Source: JBAZBO01 sp041671425 (GTDB lineage Bacteria > Patescibacteriota > WWE3 > UBA101185 > UBA10185). From it: 8,861 nt of DNA. Made by a program: the position numbers and the translations under genes. The notes under the pieces were generated by a model, which saw nothing but the letters and a program-made list of their open reading frames with translations, was not told the origin of the DNA and searched no databases. The stretch covers positions 1-8,861 of the forward strand of contig JBAZBO010000038.1 of assembly GCA_041671425.1 (NCBI GenBank). The letters run 5' to 3'. Below, one piece after another: positions 1-5,882 of the stretch. Numbering within the stretch: the stretch's first letter is position 1; each line of letters opens with the position of its first letter.

Positions 1-146
1 ACGGGTCTAATATCACACTAGGAAAAAAGGACTTTACCGGATACTATAACGGCCTCCTAGACGATATGAGATTCTATAGCTACCCCCTAACGAAGGATCA
101 GGTCAGACTTATTTACAACAACAACGCGGCGGTGAGCTTCCAGTAA
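1..146 (+). CDS. C-terminal end of a LamG/concanavalin A-like domain protein (partial)
   Basis: Only the last 47 codons are present; the frame opens at base 3 and stops at TAA 144-146. The peptide contains YYNGLLDDMRFYSYPLT followed by KDQVRLIYNN. This is the usual closing signature of LamG-type jelly-roll domains (G-x-[LI]-D-[DE]-[VM]-R-[IF]-Y, a polar turn, then a short helix ending in LYN). Family knowledge: such domains occur in large secreted or surface proteins that bind glycans or mediate adhesion. The residues after the domain (AAVSFQ) are few, so the domain lies at the extreme C-terminus with no sortase signal or membrane anchor after it. The gene is convergent with the next one, with only three bases between their stop codons and no terminator hairpin visible between them. 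The size and N-terminal part of the protein cannot be seen. Confidence 0.8.
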   Translation, partial: GSNITLGKKDFTGYYNGLLDDMRFYSYPLTKDQVRLIYNNNAAVSFQ

Positions 147-149
147 GTA

Positions 150-389
150 TTATTTCCAACGATCCTCGATATTAGTTAGCCTTTCCTCATGATCATGCAA
201 AGTATGACCCATAAAGACCCTTTCCTGCCTGTTTTCTAGGATCTCTCCCATAATTTTATCCACATTATCGTAAAGTTTGGGGAGAAACCTGGTTCTGTCA
301 TCAATAACCTCAACCCTTTGCATCAACTGCTGTATCTGACTATATACTAGGTGCAAAAGACCTTCGCTCGAAGGTTTTGGGGAACTCAT
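150..389 (-). CDS. Small predicted coiled-coil protein, function unknown
   Basis: This is a 79-residue reading frame that I do not recognise as a named family. After a short polar, Ser/Pro-containing head (about residues 1-9) the rest reads as almost continuous amphipathic helix. Leu, Ile, Val and Met recur at heptad-like spacing (LLHLVYSQIQQLMQRVEVID, then LYDNVDKIMGEIL, then HEERLTNIED), separated by charged residues. There is no signal peptide and no membrane segment, so a soluble, probably oligomeric protein is expected. The start ATG at 387-389 has no Shine-Dalgarno sequence, but a reasonable promoter lies just upstream (399-427), predicting a 5' UTR of only 2-3 bases. The gene is divergent from rplJ and convergent with the LamG gene. 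The composition looks coding and the promoter supports expression, but a chance ORF cannot be excluded without homologues. Confidence 0.6.
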   Translation of the reverse strand: MSSPKPSSEGLLHLVYSQIQQLMQRVEVIDDRTRFLPKLYDNVDKIMGEILENRQERVFMGHTLHDHEERLTNIEDRWK

Positions 390-398
390 AACTAGCCC

Positions 399-427
399 AT
401 GCTATCAAACCACAATGTGCATTGCAA
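399..427 (-). promoter_or_regulatory. Predicted promoter of the small coiled-coil gene
   Basis: On the - strand, TTGCAA (422-427, 4 of 6 matches to the -35 consensus) is followed after 17 bases by TAGCAT (399-404, 4 of 6 to the -10). A TGA immediately precedes the -10, giving the extended form TGnTAGCAT. The start codon follows nine bases after the -10. The -35 lies next to a 12-base inverted repeat, CAATG-TG-CATTG (413-424), which could be an operator or chance. Confidence 0.45.
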
Positions 428-471
428 TATGAAAAGGTGTGACGGATTGTCAGGATCCCACTAGTGTGGTA

Positions 472-499
472 TTGACTCCCCTACAAAATCGTGTAGACT
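472..499 (+). promoter_or_regulatory. Predicted promoter of the rplJ-rplL operon
   Basis: TTGACT (472-477, 5 of 6) and TAGACT (494-499, 4 of 6) are separated by 16 bases. The expected transcription start is near 505-506, exactly where the basal stem of the L10 leader begins, so promoter and leader predictions support each other. A perfect 5-base inverted repeat, CTACA (481-485) and TGTAG (492-496), occupies the spacer and runs into the -10. Just upstream of the -35 is CCAC-TAGT-GTGG (458-469). Confidence 0.65.
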
Positions 500-504
500 A
501 CATC

Positions 505-561
505 CTATCCAAAGACAGTGAGTGCCTGAAAGAAAACGGGCTTAATTCCTCACCGAGGTAG
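505..561 (+). promoter_or_regulatory. Ribosomal protein L10 leader (autoregulatory RNA element)
   Basis: The stretch from AAAGACAG (511-518) to ACCGAGGT (552-559) carries the conserved single-stranded signatures I know from L10 leaders upstream of rplJ. It folds into three stacked helices: CTATC (505-509) with GGTAG (557-561, one G-U pair), GTGAG (518-522) with CTCAC (549-553), and GCCTG (524-528) with CGGGC (537-541, one G-U pair) closed by an A-rich loop. An asymmetric internal loop separates the last two. Family knowledge: the L10-(L7/L12)4 complex binds this structure and represses its own operon. An alternative small hairpin, CCTC (548-551) with GAGG (555-558), is mutually exclusive with the two outer helices and might be part of a switch. 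That last point is inference. Confidence 0.85.
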
Positions 562-567
562 AAATTT

Positions 568-589
568 ACGTCTTTGGGGACGTTTTTTT
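568..589 (+). terminator. Hairpin plus U-run abutting the rplJ start codon (candidate attenuator / RBS-sequestering hairpin)
   Basis: ACGTC (568-572) pairs perfectly with GACGT (579-583) around a 6-base loop, followed by an unbroken run of seven T (583-589) that ends at the rplJ ATG (590). The only Shine-Dalgarno candidate for rplJ, GGGGA (576-580), lies in the loop and 3' arm of the hairpin, nine bases before the ATG. The element could therefore act as a weak intrinsic terminator (attenuator), as an RBS-sequestering hairpin, or both. In Bacillus subtilis the L10 leader works through transcription termination. The stem is short, with only three G-C pairs, so termination strength is uncertain. 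Confidence 0.55.
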
Positions 590-1105
590 ATGCCTAATAC
601 AAAAAACACAGAAACAGTACAAAAGTTAAGGGAAAAGATTTCCAAGTCCAAGTCTGTGGTACTTACAGACTACAAGGGACTTTCAGTAAACGCTATCAAT
701 GAGCTGAGGGGTAAGATCTCGGAGACAGACTCAGATGTGATGGTAGCCAAAAATACCCTTCTCAAGATCGCTTTGGAGGAGGAAAAGCTTGAAACTGACA
801 AGCTTGGGGATTTGAAAGGCCAAACTATGACCGTGTTTGCCTATGCAGACCCTGTCAGCCCCATAAAGGTGATAGCTGACTTTGCCAAAACCTCGGAACT
901 TCCCAAGTTCAAGGCCGCTTTCATAGAAAGGGTCTACACCACAGCAGATCAGCTAAGTATCCTAAGTACCCTACCAAGCAGGGAGCAGCTTTTGGCTCAA
1001 GTGGTCTGGGGACTCAAGTCGCCTATCAATGGCATCGTAAATGTTTTAAGCGGCACCCAGAGGAAATTGGTGACCGTACTTTCTGAAGTAGCAAAGAAGA
1101 AATAA
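590..1105 (+). CDS. rplJ: 50S ribosomal protein L10 (uL10)
   Basis: L10 anchors the L7/L12 stalk to 23S rRNA on the large subunit and is needed for recruiting translation GTPases. At 171 residues it has the normal bacterial length. The N-terminal half carries the family signatures SVVLTDYKGLSV (residues 22-33), VAKNTLLKIAL (52-62) and LKGQTMTVF (75-83). The C-terminal part has LPSREQLLAQ (128-137) followed by the long helix (about 138-168) on which L7/L12 dimers dock. The ATG at 590 follows directly after a U-run, and its GGGGA Shine-Dalgarno (576-580) sits inside a hairpin. The preceding L10 leader implies autoregulation by the L10-L7/L12 complex. rplL follows after 16 bases in the usual stalk-operon order. 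Identification is secure. Confidence 0.97.
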   Translation: MPNTKNTETVQKLREKISKSKSVVLTDYKGLSVNAINELRGKISETDSDVMVAKNTLLKIALEEEKLETDKLGDLKGQTMTVFAYADPVSPIKVIADFAKTSELPKFKAAFIERVYTTADQLSILSTLPSREQLLAQVVWGLKSPINGIVNVLSGTQRKLVTVLSEVAKKK

Positions 1106-1114
1106 AAGGAGGTG
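1106..1114 (+). promoter_or_regulatory. Strong Shine-Dalgarno site of rplL
   Basis: AAGGAGGTG lies seven bases before the rplL ATG and directly after the rplJ stop. It is by far the best ribosome binding site in the window. This fits the need for several L7/L12 copies per L10 from one mRNA, and it contrasts with the - strand genes, where I see no comparable site. Confidence 0.9.
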
Positions 1115-1121
1115 TCTATCT

Positions 1122-1520
1122 ATGGCAGAACTAAGTAAGAATGCAGAAAAAGTAATGGAGCTCGTGGGAGCAATGACCGTCTTGGAGCTCAATGATCTAG
1201 TGAAAGCCCTGGAAGAGAAATTCGGGGTCTCAGCAGCAGCACCTATGATGATGGGGGCTATGCCCGCAGGAAATGGGGGAGCCGCAGCTGAAGAAGTAGA
1301 GGAAAAGACAGAGTTTGATGTTGTACTGGCTGATGCTGGTGCAAATAAGATAGCTGTTATCAAGGCCGTAAGGGAGCTAAATCAAGCCCTTGGTCTAGTA
1401 GAAGCCAAGACATTGGTTGAATCCGCACCCAAATCACTGATGGAAGGTGTCAAGAAAGAAGAAGCCCAAGCCGCTAAGAAGAAGCTTGAAGAAGCTGGCG
1501 CTAAGGTTGAACTTAAGTAA
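1122..1520 (+). CDS. rplL: 50S ribosomal protein L7/L12 (bL12)
   Basis: This is the multicopy acidic stalk protein that contacts elongation and initiation factors. It has 132 residues, slightly above the usual 120-130. The N-terminal dimerisation and L10-binding domain spans about 1-37, and an Ala/Gly/Met hinge (about 38-60) includes APMMMGAMPAG, unusually rich in methionine. The C-terminal domain (63-132) contains EFDVVLADAGANKIAVIKAV, LGLVEAKTLVESAP and the closing EEAGAKVELK, all close to the E. coli protein. The start is fixed by the strong Shine-Dalgarno at 1106-1114. It is the last gene of the rplJL operon; a terminator follows 26 bases after the stop codon. Confidence 0.98.
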   Translation: MAELSKNAEKVMELVGAMTVLELNDLVKALEEKFGVSAAAPMMMGAMPAGNGGAAAEEVEEKTEFDVVLADAGANKIAVIKAVRELNQALGLVEAKTLVESAPKSLMEGVKKEEAQAAKKKLEEAGAKVELK

Positions 1521-1546
1521 GTAGGGAAGTCGTTTCTCTATATAAG

Positions 1547-1571
1547 AAAAGGCGGGTAACCGCCTTTTTTT
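1547..1571. terminator. Bidirectional intrinsic terminator between rplL and glgA1
   Basis: GGCGG (1551-1555) pairs with CCGCC (1560-1564) around a GUAA (GNRA-type) tetraloop. On the + strand it is followed by TTTTTTT (1565-1571). The upstream AAAA (1547-1550) lets the stem extend to nine pairs and gives TTTT on the - strand. The glgA1 stop codon (1570-1572) overlaps the T-run, so one hairpin serves both convergent operons. Confidence 0.9.
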
Positions 1572-2976
1572 ATTGCTTTCTAGTGGCTACAGCACTTTCG
1601 TAGAGCTTTTTATACTCTTCAGCACTTTTCTCCCAGCTAAAGTCTGTGGTTATAGCGGACGTCACCATTTCATTCAGCTTCTGTCTGTCGCCATAGACCT
1701 TAAGGGCTTTTTCTATAGACGAAAGTAGAGCTTTAGCTGTGTACTGCTTGAACACAAAACCATTCTTTCCATCGGTCACGGAATCTTTCAGTCCCCCAAC
1801 CCCATGGACAACCGGAAGTGTTCCATACCACATAGCGATCATCTGGATCAACCCACAGGGTTCATACTTTGAAGGAGCTAGTAGGAAATCACTTCCCTCA
1901 TACATTTGGCGGGCGAGTGCTACATCAAAGACGGTATTGATCGAAATACTCTTATCAGGGGCAAGCAAGTGGAATTTCCCCTCCCACTCTTTCTCTCCCA
2001 CACCCAGTAAAATGAATTGTCCACCCCTTTTCACAATATCGGGAATTACCGAATGCAATATATCCAAACCTTTCTGATTTGGATCTAATCTAGAGATGAA
2101 AGAGAAAACAGGTTTATCGCAAACTTCTAAACCCAGTTTTTCTTGGAGAGTTTTCTTGAATTCAGGTTTTTCTTGGGGACATGTATAGACGTCGTAATTT
2201 CTAGGAAACTGACTGTAGTCCAGCCCGTTCAGGATACCTGATAACCTGCCCTCACGTGCCTTTAGGATGTCTACAAATCCCCCACCAAATTTTGGGGTCA
2301 TGATCTCTTTTGCGTACGAAGGAGAAACTGCATTTATATAGTCTGCAGACATGATCCCCTGTTGCATCAGATTTACACTTCCATCTTCGGTATCCCAATC
2401 AAGCATTGGATGCGTCCCAGGTACAAGACCGGCATTTTCCAGTAATGCCTCATCCCCTATCCCCTGGTACTTGATGTTATGGATAGTAAAAACAGTAGCC
2501 GGCCTTTCCAAACCCAACTCATCGCTTAATAGGTGTGTGATCAATCCCGTGTGCCAGTCATTGCAGTGAACTATGTCATACATGCCCAAACGTACCTTGA
2601 CAAACTCCACCACAGCTTTGCTAAAGAACATGAACATCTCAGTCTCAGAAAGGTTGTTGGCAAAGGCATCCTGGCCACCGATAGAAAACACCTTATCATT
2701 CTTAAGAAGATATACATCCACCCCCTCAGTGCCCCTGACTGGTATCCTGGCAGTAAAGACCTTGATCAGGAAGCTTTCACCCCCAAAAGGCACATGCATA
2801 TCCAAAAGTTTTTCTATTTTGAAGATATTGGTATCGGCAACCGGAAAGAATGGGACTATGACGTCTATGTTCACACCAAGCCTTTGAAGAGCTTTGGGCA
2901 AAGAACCTACCACATCTCCCAAACCGCCAAGTTTTATTATAGGTGCAACCTCTGAGGCCGCGAGCAGGACTCTCAT
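1570..2976 (-). CDS. glgA: Glycogen/starch synthase, GT5 family (canonical paralogue)
   Basis: The enzyme transfers glucose from a nucleotide sugar (ADP-glucose in most bacteria) to the non-reducing end of an alpha-1,4-glucan in the cytoplasm. At 468 residues it has the standard GlgA length and the two-Rossmann GT-B layout. The N-terminal domain has SEVAPIIKLGGLGDVVGSLP (8-27), including Lys15 of the KxGGLxD motif, and HCNDWHTGL (137-145). The C-terminal domain has FISRLDPNQKGLDIL (293-307; Arg296, Lys302), APSKYEPCGLIQMIAMWYG (367-385; Glu372) and a GGLKDSVTDGKNGFVF segment. These match the E. coli residues K15, R300, K305 and E377, so activity is expected. The ATG at 2974-2976 has no Shine-Dalgarno; a weak TGTTAAGCT extended -10-like string ends six bases before it. 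The gene follows GH57a by 40 bases and is the last gene before the shared terminator. ADP-glucose specificity is inferred from the family. Confidence 0.93.
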   Translation of the reverse strand: MRVLLAASEVAPIIKLGGLGDVVGSLPKALQRLGVNIDVIVPFFPVADTNIFKIEKLLDMHVPFGGESFLIKVFTARIPVRGTEGVDVYLLKNDKVFSIGGQDAFANNLSETEMFMFFSKAVVEFVKVRLGMYDIVHCNDWHTGLITHLLSDELGLERPATVFTIHNIKYQGIGDEALLENAGLVPGTHPMLDWDTEDGSVNLMQQGIMSADYINAVSPSYAKEIMTPKFGGGFVDILKAREGRLSGILNGLDYSQFPRNYDVYTCPQEKPEFKKTLQEKLGLEVCDKPVFSFISRLDPNQKGLDILHSVIPDIVKRGGQFILLGVGEKEWEGKFHLLAPDKSISINTVFDVALARQMYEGSDFLLAPSKYEPCGLIQMIAMWYGTLPVVHGVGGLKDSVTDGKNGFVFKQYTAKALLSSIEKALKVYGDRQKLNEMVTSAITTDFSWEKSAEEYKKLYESAVATRKQ

Positions 2977-3016
2977 ATAAAAAGCTTAACAAAAAACTAA
3001 AAACATAGCCACGATC

Positions 3017-4567
3017 CTATTCAAGAGGTGGCTTCCTATCTTTCTTCCACTTCTCAAAATCTTCTTTCGACACAACTCCTCTAAACTTTCCCCTGGCATA
3101 ATCTGAGAATTCATTCCATTCATGCTCCAAGAAAGGTTTGACCGAAGGGATATTCCTGGCTGACCACAGCTCATCTACCACATGCAAGACATCATATATA
3201 TCTGTCCCCTTCTCCAGTTTTACCAAAGCATCTCTCCACTTTACCGCTTTTTCAAAGTCTCTATTATTAGCAGCTTTCATCATTTCGTCTTCAAATTCCA
3301 AGACGATCTGGTTGTACCACTCAGCCGGGGCTCTCATGTTAAAGGGCTCCTTCATAAAAGTGGACGAGTTTTCCAAATGTCTGATTCTTATATACCCGCT
3401 TCTCTGCCAGTCAAAGGCTTGATCAAGTATTTTCCTATAAAAGCTATCTGCTTCATATACTGACTTCGTATCTTCAGGGTTCAAAGTCTTGATCACTTGC
3501 AAGAGCATGAAGGCTCCCTGCTCCACCATCTCCAAACTCCACCATGGTTTTGCACTTGCCCACCAAAACTGGTCTGAAGAGATCGCTTTATCCATTAAAT
3601 TTCTTGCTTTTATCCAGCTTTCATTATTTTCATCTTTTGTCGTATTTAGTCGTGTTAGAACAAAGTGCAAGAAGTCCCATTGCAATTTATGGATTGGATT
3701 CTCCGGATCCTTCCAAAGTATGAAAGACCTTGCCTCTGTAATCTGCGTCTGCTCCTTATCCAACCAAAAATCCTGCTCCTCATTAGTCCAAGTGCTCGGA
3801 CGTAGTTTTACGGGACTTCTTTTCATACCAAGGCTAAACAGTTCACTAGCAAGCAGGGGCTCAAAGTGCTTACAAGTAAAGATGTCTTTCAATAAAGCGT
3901 CATGTCCTACCCTATGATGTCCAAAGGTTTCAGCATCCATAACAGTAAACCAGTACGACTCTGTACTATGTAAATCCTCCGTCTCCTTCCAAAGGTCTTC
4001 GGCAGATCTGGAGGCGGCCGAGAGTATAAGGGAGCTCACTCTTTTGTTTCTGAATATGACATTTATACCGAACTCGTCCGAAAAATATGTTTGACTTGTA
4101 CCCGGTTTATTTGGGCCAAAAGAAACCTGTGGTGCTGCAATCCATTCGTACCCCAGTTGATAAATAACATCTAATACTGTGTTATTTATTGCTAGTTCTG
4201 GTGTAAAGAATCCCTTTGGGTGATATAAACTGCCAAACAATCTAGTACTTACTTCATCATTTAGTGAGACTTGTCTTTTTATTTCATTTATGGGCAGTAG
4301 GGGGAGGAAGGCGTGGTACATTGCTGTACCTGTAAGCTCTATCTGTTCTTTCTCTAGCAGATGTTTCAAACCAGTCAGAACATCCGAGTAGTTATTATAT
4401 TCAAGAAGCTGCAACAGCACTCCACTAATATTGAATGTGGCTTTAGCCGTAGGGACCTCCTGCATCATGTTGATTATAGGAAGGTAGCTCTCGTGAACTA
4501 TCCTGTCCAGGATGTCTTTCTGCTGATTATGTGGTTGATAGAAGTGAAGGAGATTGACTATTTTCAT
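3017..4567 (-). CDS. GH57 family alpha-glucan-active enzyme with C-terminal UVR-like motif (GH57a)
   Basis: GH57 enzymes are retaining, (beta/alpha)7-barrel alpha-glucan hydrolases, 4-alpha-glucanotransferases or branching enzymes. In this 516-residue protein the family regions appear in order: LLHFYQPH (6-13), LTGTAMYHAFLPLLP (78-92), GFFTPELAIN (119-128; Glu124 is the likely nucleophile), FTVMDAETFGHHRVG (207-221; Asp211 is the likely acid/base) and SSDQFWWASAKPWW (330-343). No signal peptide is seen, so it should be cytoplasmic. The last 130 residues are absent from the upstream paralogue and include a UvrB/UvrC-type (UVR) helical hairpin around 424-453 (EDEMMKAANNRDFEKAVKWR). The ATG overlaps the GH57b stop codon as ATGA, indicating translational coupling, and no Shine-Dalgarno is seen. 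The stop codon is TAG. The exact activity (branching, transfer or hydrolysis) cannot be told from the motifs. Confidence 0.85.
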   Translation of the reverse strand: MKIVNLLHFYQPHNQQKDILDRIVHESYLPIINMMQEVPTAKATFNISGVLLQLLEYNNYSDVLTGLKHLLEKEQIELTGTAMYHAFLPLLPINEIKRQVSLNDEVSTRLFGSLYHPKGFFTPELAINNTVLDVIYQLGYEWIAAPQVSFGPNKPGTSQTYFSDEFGINVIFRNKRVSSLILSAASRSAEDLWKETEDLHSTESYWFTVMDAETFGHHRVGHDALLKDIFTCKHFEPLLASELFSLGMKRSPVKLRPSTWTNEEQDFWLDKEQTQITEARSFILWKDPENPIHKLQWDFLHFVLTRLNTTKDENNESWIKARNLMDKAISSDQFWWASAKPWWSLEMVEQGAFMLLQVIKTLNPEDTKSVYEADSFYRKILDQAFDWQRSGYIRIRHLENSSTFMKEPFNMRAPAEWYNQIVLEFEDEMMKAANNRDFEKAVKWRDALVKLEKGTDIYDVLHVVDELWSARNIPSVKPFLEHEWNEFSDYARGKFRGVVSKEDFEKWKKDRKPPLE

Positions 4568-5829
4568 GATATCAGCTTTTTGAGGTTCTCTATACTTTCG
4601 TCCACAAACCTATCGAATGGTCTATTCTCCAGGACTTTAGAAACCTCCTTGTACATATTCAAGCTCCTGATTATCATATCCCCACTGTAAAGTATCTGCC
4701 CTGTAGGCAGACCTATACCAGAAGCCCACCAGAACTGATCCGAAGCAAGTGCCTTGTTCACAGCCAGCTCCACCTCCAAAGTCTTTCTCAAAGTCTTGTC
4801 TTTAATGTCATCCATTTTCTTTGGAAGCCACACGGGCAAGATCTGGTAGTCGTCAGGGTTTTTGACATCAAAGTATTCAGAGGCTGTATAAACATCCAGA
4901 AGCTCATGAAGAAGCTCCCACTGCAATTTATGTATAGCATTTTTACTGTTGCACCACATGGGGTAGAATTCACCCTTTTTCATATCCTCATCGGAGGCAC
5001 CCCAGCTGGATTCAGAAATAGAGCTCATCCTCTGAACACTATCCCCTCTTACGTAGTCGCTAATCGTTATGATATTTATACCTATCTCACTCATGGATTC
5101 GGCGAGTAACTCTAAGAAATCGATACCTTTGTCAAAATGGTGGCCAAAGAACTCTCCGTCCAATACTGCACAGAAAGACCTGTTGTTGGCTTTGAAGAAG
5201 TTCAAGGAGTCGATAACCTCTACCATATTTAGATCCCTCTTGAAAGAAAGCATGTTGCTGAATAAGCGGTTCCTGCAAACCACCTTAGTGTTGTAATTAT
5301 CAAGTGAGAAAACCCCATACTTATGTGAGTCATTTACACTCTCCGGTATAGCAGTGGCATCAACCAAAACCCATTCATACCCCAAGTCATTCAACATCTT
5401 CACCAAGTCATCATTGACAGCCAACTCCGGAGGAAAAAACCCTTTAAGGTCTTTGATCATAATGGCCTCTTCCCCCTCAAATCCGGTGTGCCTACCAAAA
5501 TAATATCCCATACCGTACTCGTTTAGGATCACTTGTCTCTCAGCAAACTCTCTTGGTAACTTTGTCAGTATAGGATGATAAGCAGCGCTACCTACAAGCT
5601 CTACTCTGTCGTTATGGACTAGATCTTTAAGATCGGATATCCACGAATCGTAGCCGTAAGCATCCATCTGTGAGAGCAGACTAAGGGGCACATTTAGCGA
5701 AATGTTCACATTCTTATGTGTTTTTAGAAATTTTAAAAGGGGTATATAGGAGCTGTGTGCTATCTCCCTAAACGTCTTCTCTTCCTGCGTCGCAGGCTGA
5801 TACAGATGCAGTAAGAACGCAACATTCAT
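4564..5829 (-). CDS. GH57 family alpha-glucan-active enzyme (GH57b)
   Basis: This is a paralogue of the adjacent GH57a, sharing long conserved blocks in the same order. With the start chosen here it has 421 residues. Motifs are LLHLYQPA (6-13), LVGSAAYHPI (78-87), GFFPPELAVN (130-139; Glu135 is the likely nucleophile), AVLDGEFFGHH (221-231; Asp224 is the likely acid/base), AIHKLQWELLHELL (298-311) and ASDQFWWASG (362-371). It lacks the C-terminal UVR-like extension of its neighbour, and the His after YQP is Ala. The reading frame could begin eight codons earlier at a TTG (5853), but that stretch contains a perfect TATAAT ending six bases before the ATG at 5827-5829. The ATG is therefore taken as the start, on a leaderless mRNA. 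It is probably cytoplasmic and probably works on the glucan made by the flanking synthases; the specific reaction is unknown. Confidence 0.85.
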   Translation of the reverse strand: MNVAFLLHLYQPATQEEKTFREIAHSSYIPLLKFLKTHKNVNISLNVPLSLLSQMDAYGYDSWISDLKDLVHNDRVELVGSAAYHPILTKLPREFAERQVILNEYGMGYYFGRHTGFEGEEAIMIKDLKGFFPPELAVNDDLVKMLNDLGYEWVLVDATAIPESVNDSHKYGVFSLDNYNTKVVCRNRLFSNMLSFKRDLNMVEVIDSLNFFKANNRSFCAVLDGEFFGHHFDKGIDFLELLAESMSEIGINIITISDYVRGDSVQRMSSISESSWGASDEDMKKGEFYPMWCNSKNAIHKLQWELLHELLDVYTASEYFDVKNPDDYQILPVWLPKKMDDIKDKTLRKTLEVELAVNKALASDQFWWASGIGLPTGQILYSGDMIIRSLNMYKEVSKVLENRPFDRFVDESIENLKKLIS

Positions 5830-5835
5830 CTTACA

Positions 5836-5864
5836 ATTATATCTACTCCCCAAAATTTATACAA
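5836..5864 (-). promoter_or_regulatory. Predicted promoter of GH57b, leaderless start
   Basis: The -10 is a perfect TATAAT (5836-5841). A weak -35, TTGTAT (5859-5864, 3 of 6), lies 17 bases upstream. The -10 ends six bases before the ATG (5827-5829), so transcription should begin at or within a base or two of the start codon. It lies in the 53-base gap after glgA2 and would give the GH57b-GH57a-glgA1 segment its own transcript. Confidence 0.6.
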
Positions 5865-5882
5865 TCGGCCACGCTTCCCTAT

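Noticed and set aside
1046..1363. 105-codon - strand frame across the rplJ-rplL junction
   Set aside because: It overlaps two certain ribosomal protein genes and has an Ala/Ser-rich composition mirroring their codons, with no independent support.
1739..2955. Several + strand open frames opposite glgA1 (60-140 codons)
   Set aside because: They lie wholly within the well-supported glgA1 gene on the other strand, have no recognisable domains or ribosome binding sites, and look like mirror-frame shadows.
3206..3307. UVR motif taken as evidence of an excinuclease gene
   Set aside because: The rest of the protein is clearly GH57 with both catalytic residues. The motif is an appended interaction module at most.
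5830..5853. Eight-residue N-terminal extension of GH57b from a TTG start, with GGGGAG (5845-5850) as a Shine-Dalgarno
   Set aside because: The stretch contains a perfect TATAAT, and GGGGAG is 15 bases from the ATG, too far for a good ribosome binding site. The family sequence begins at the ATG.
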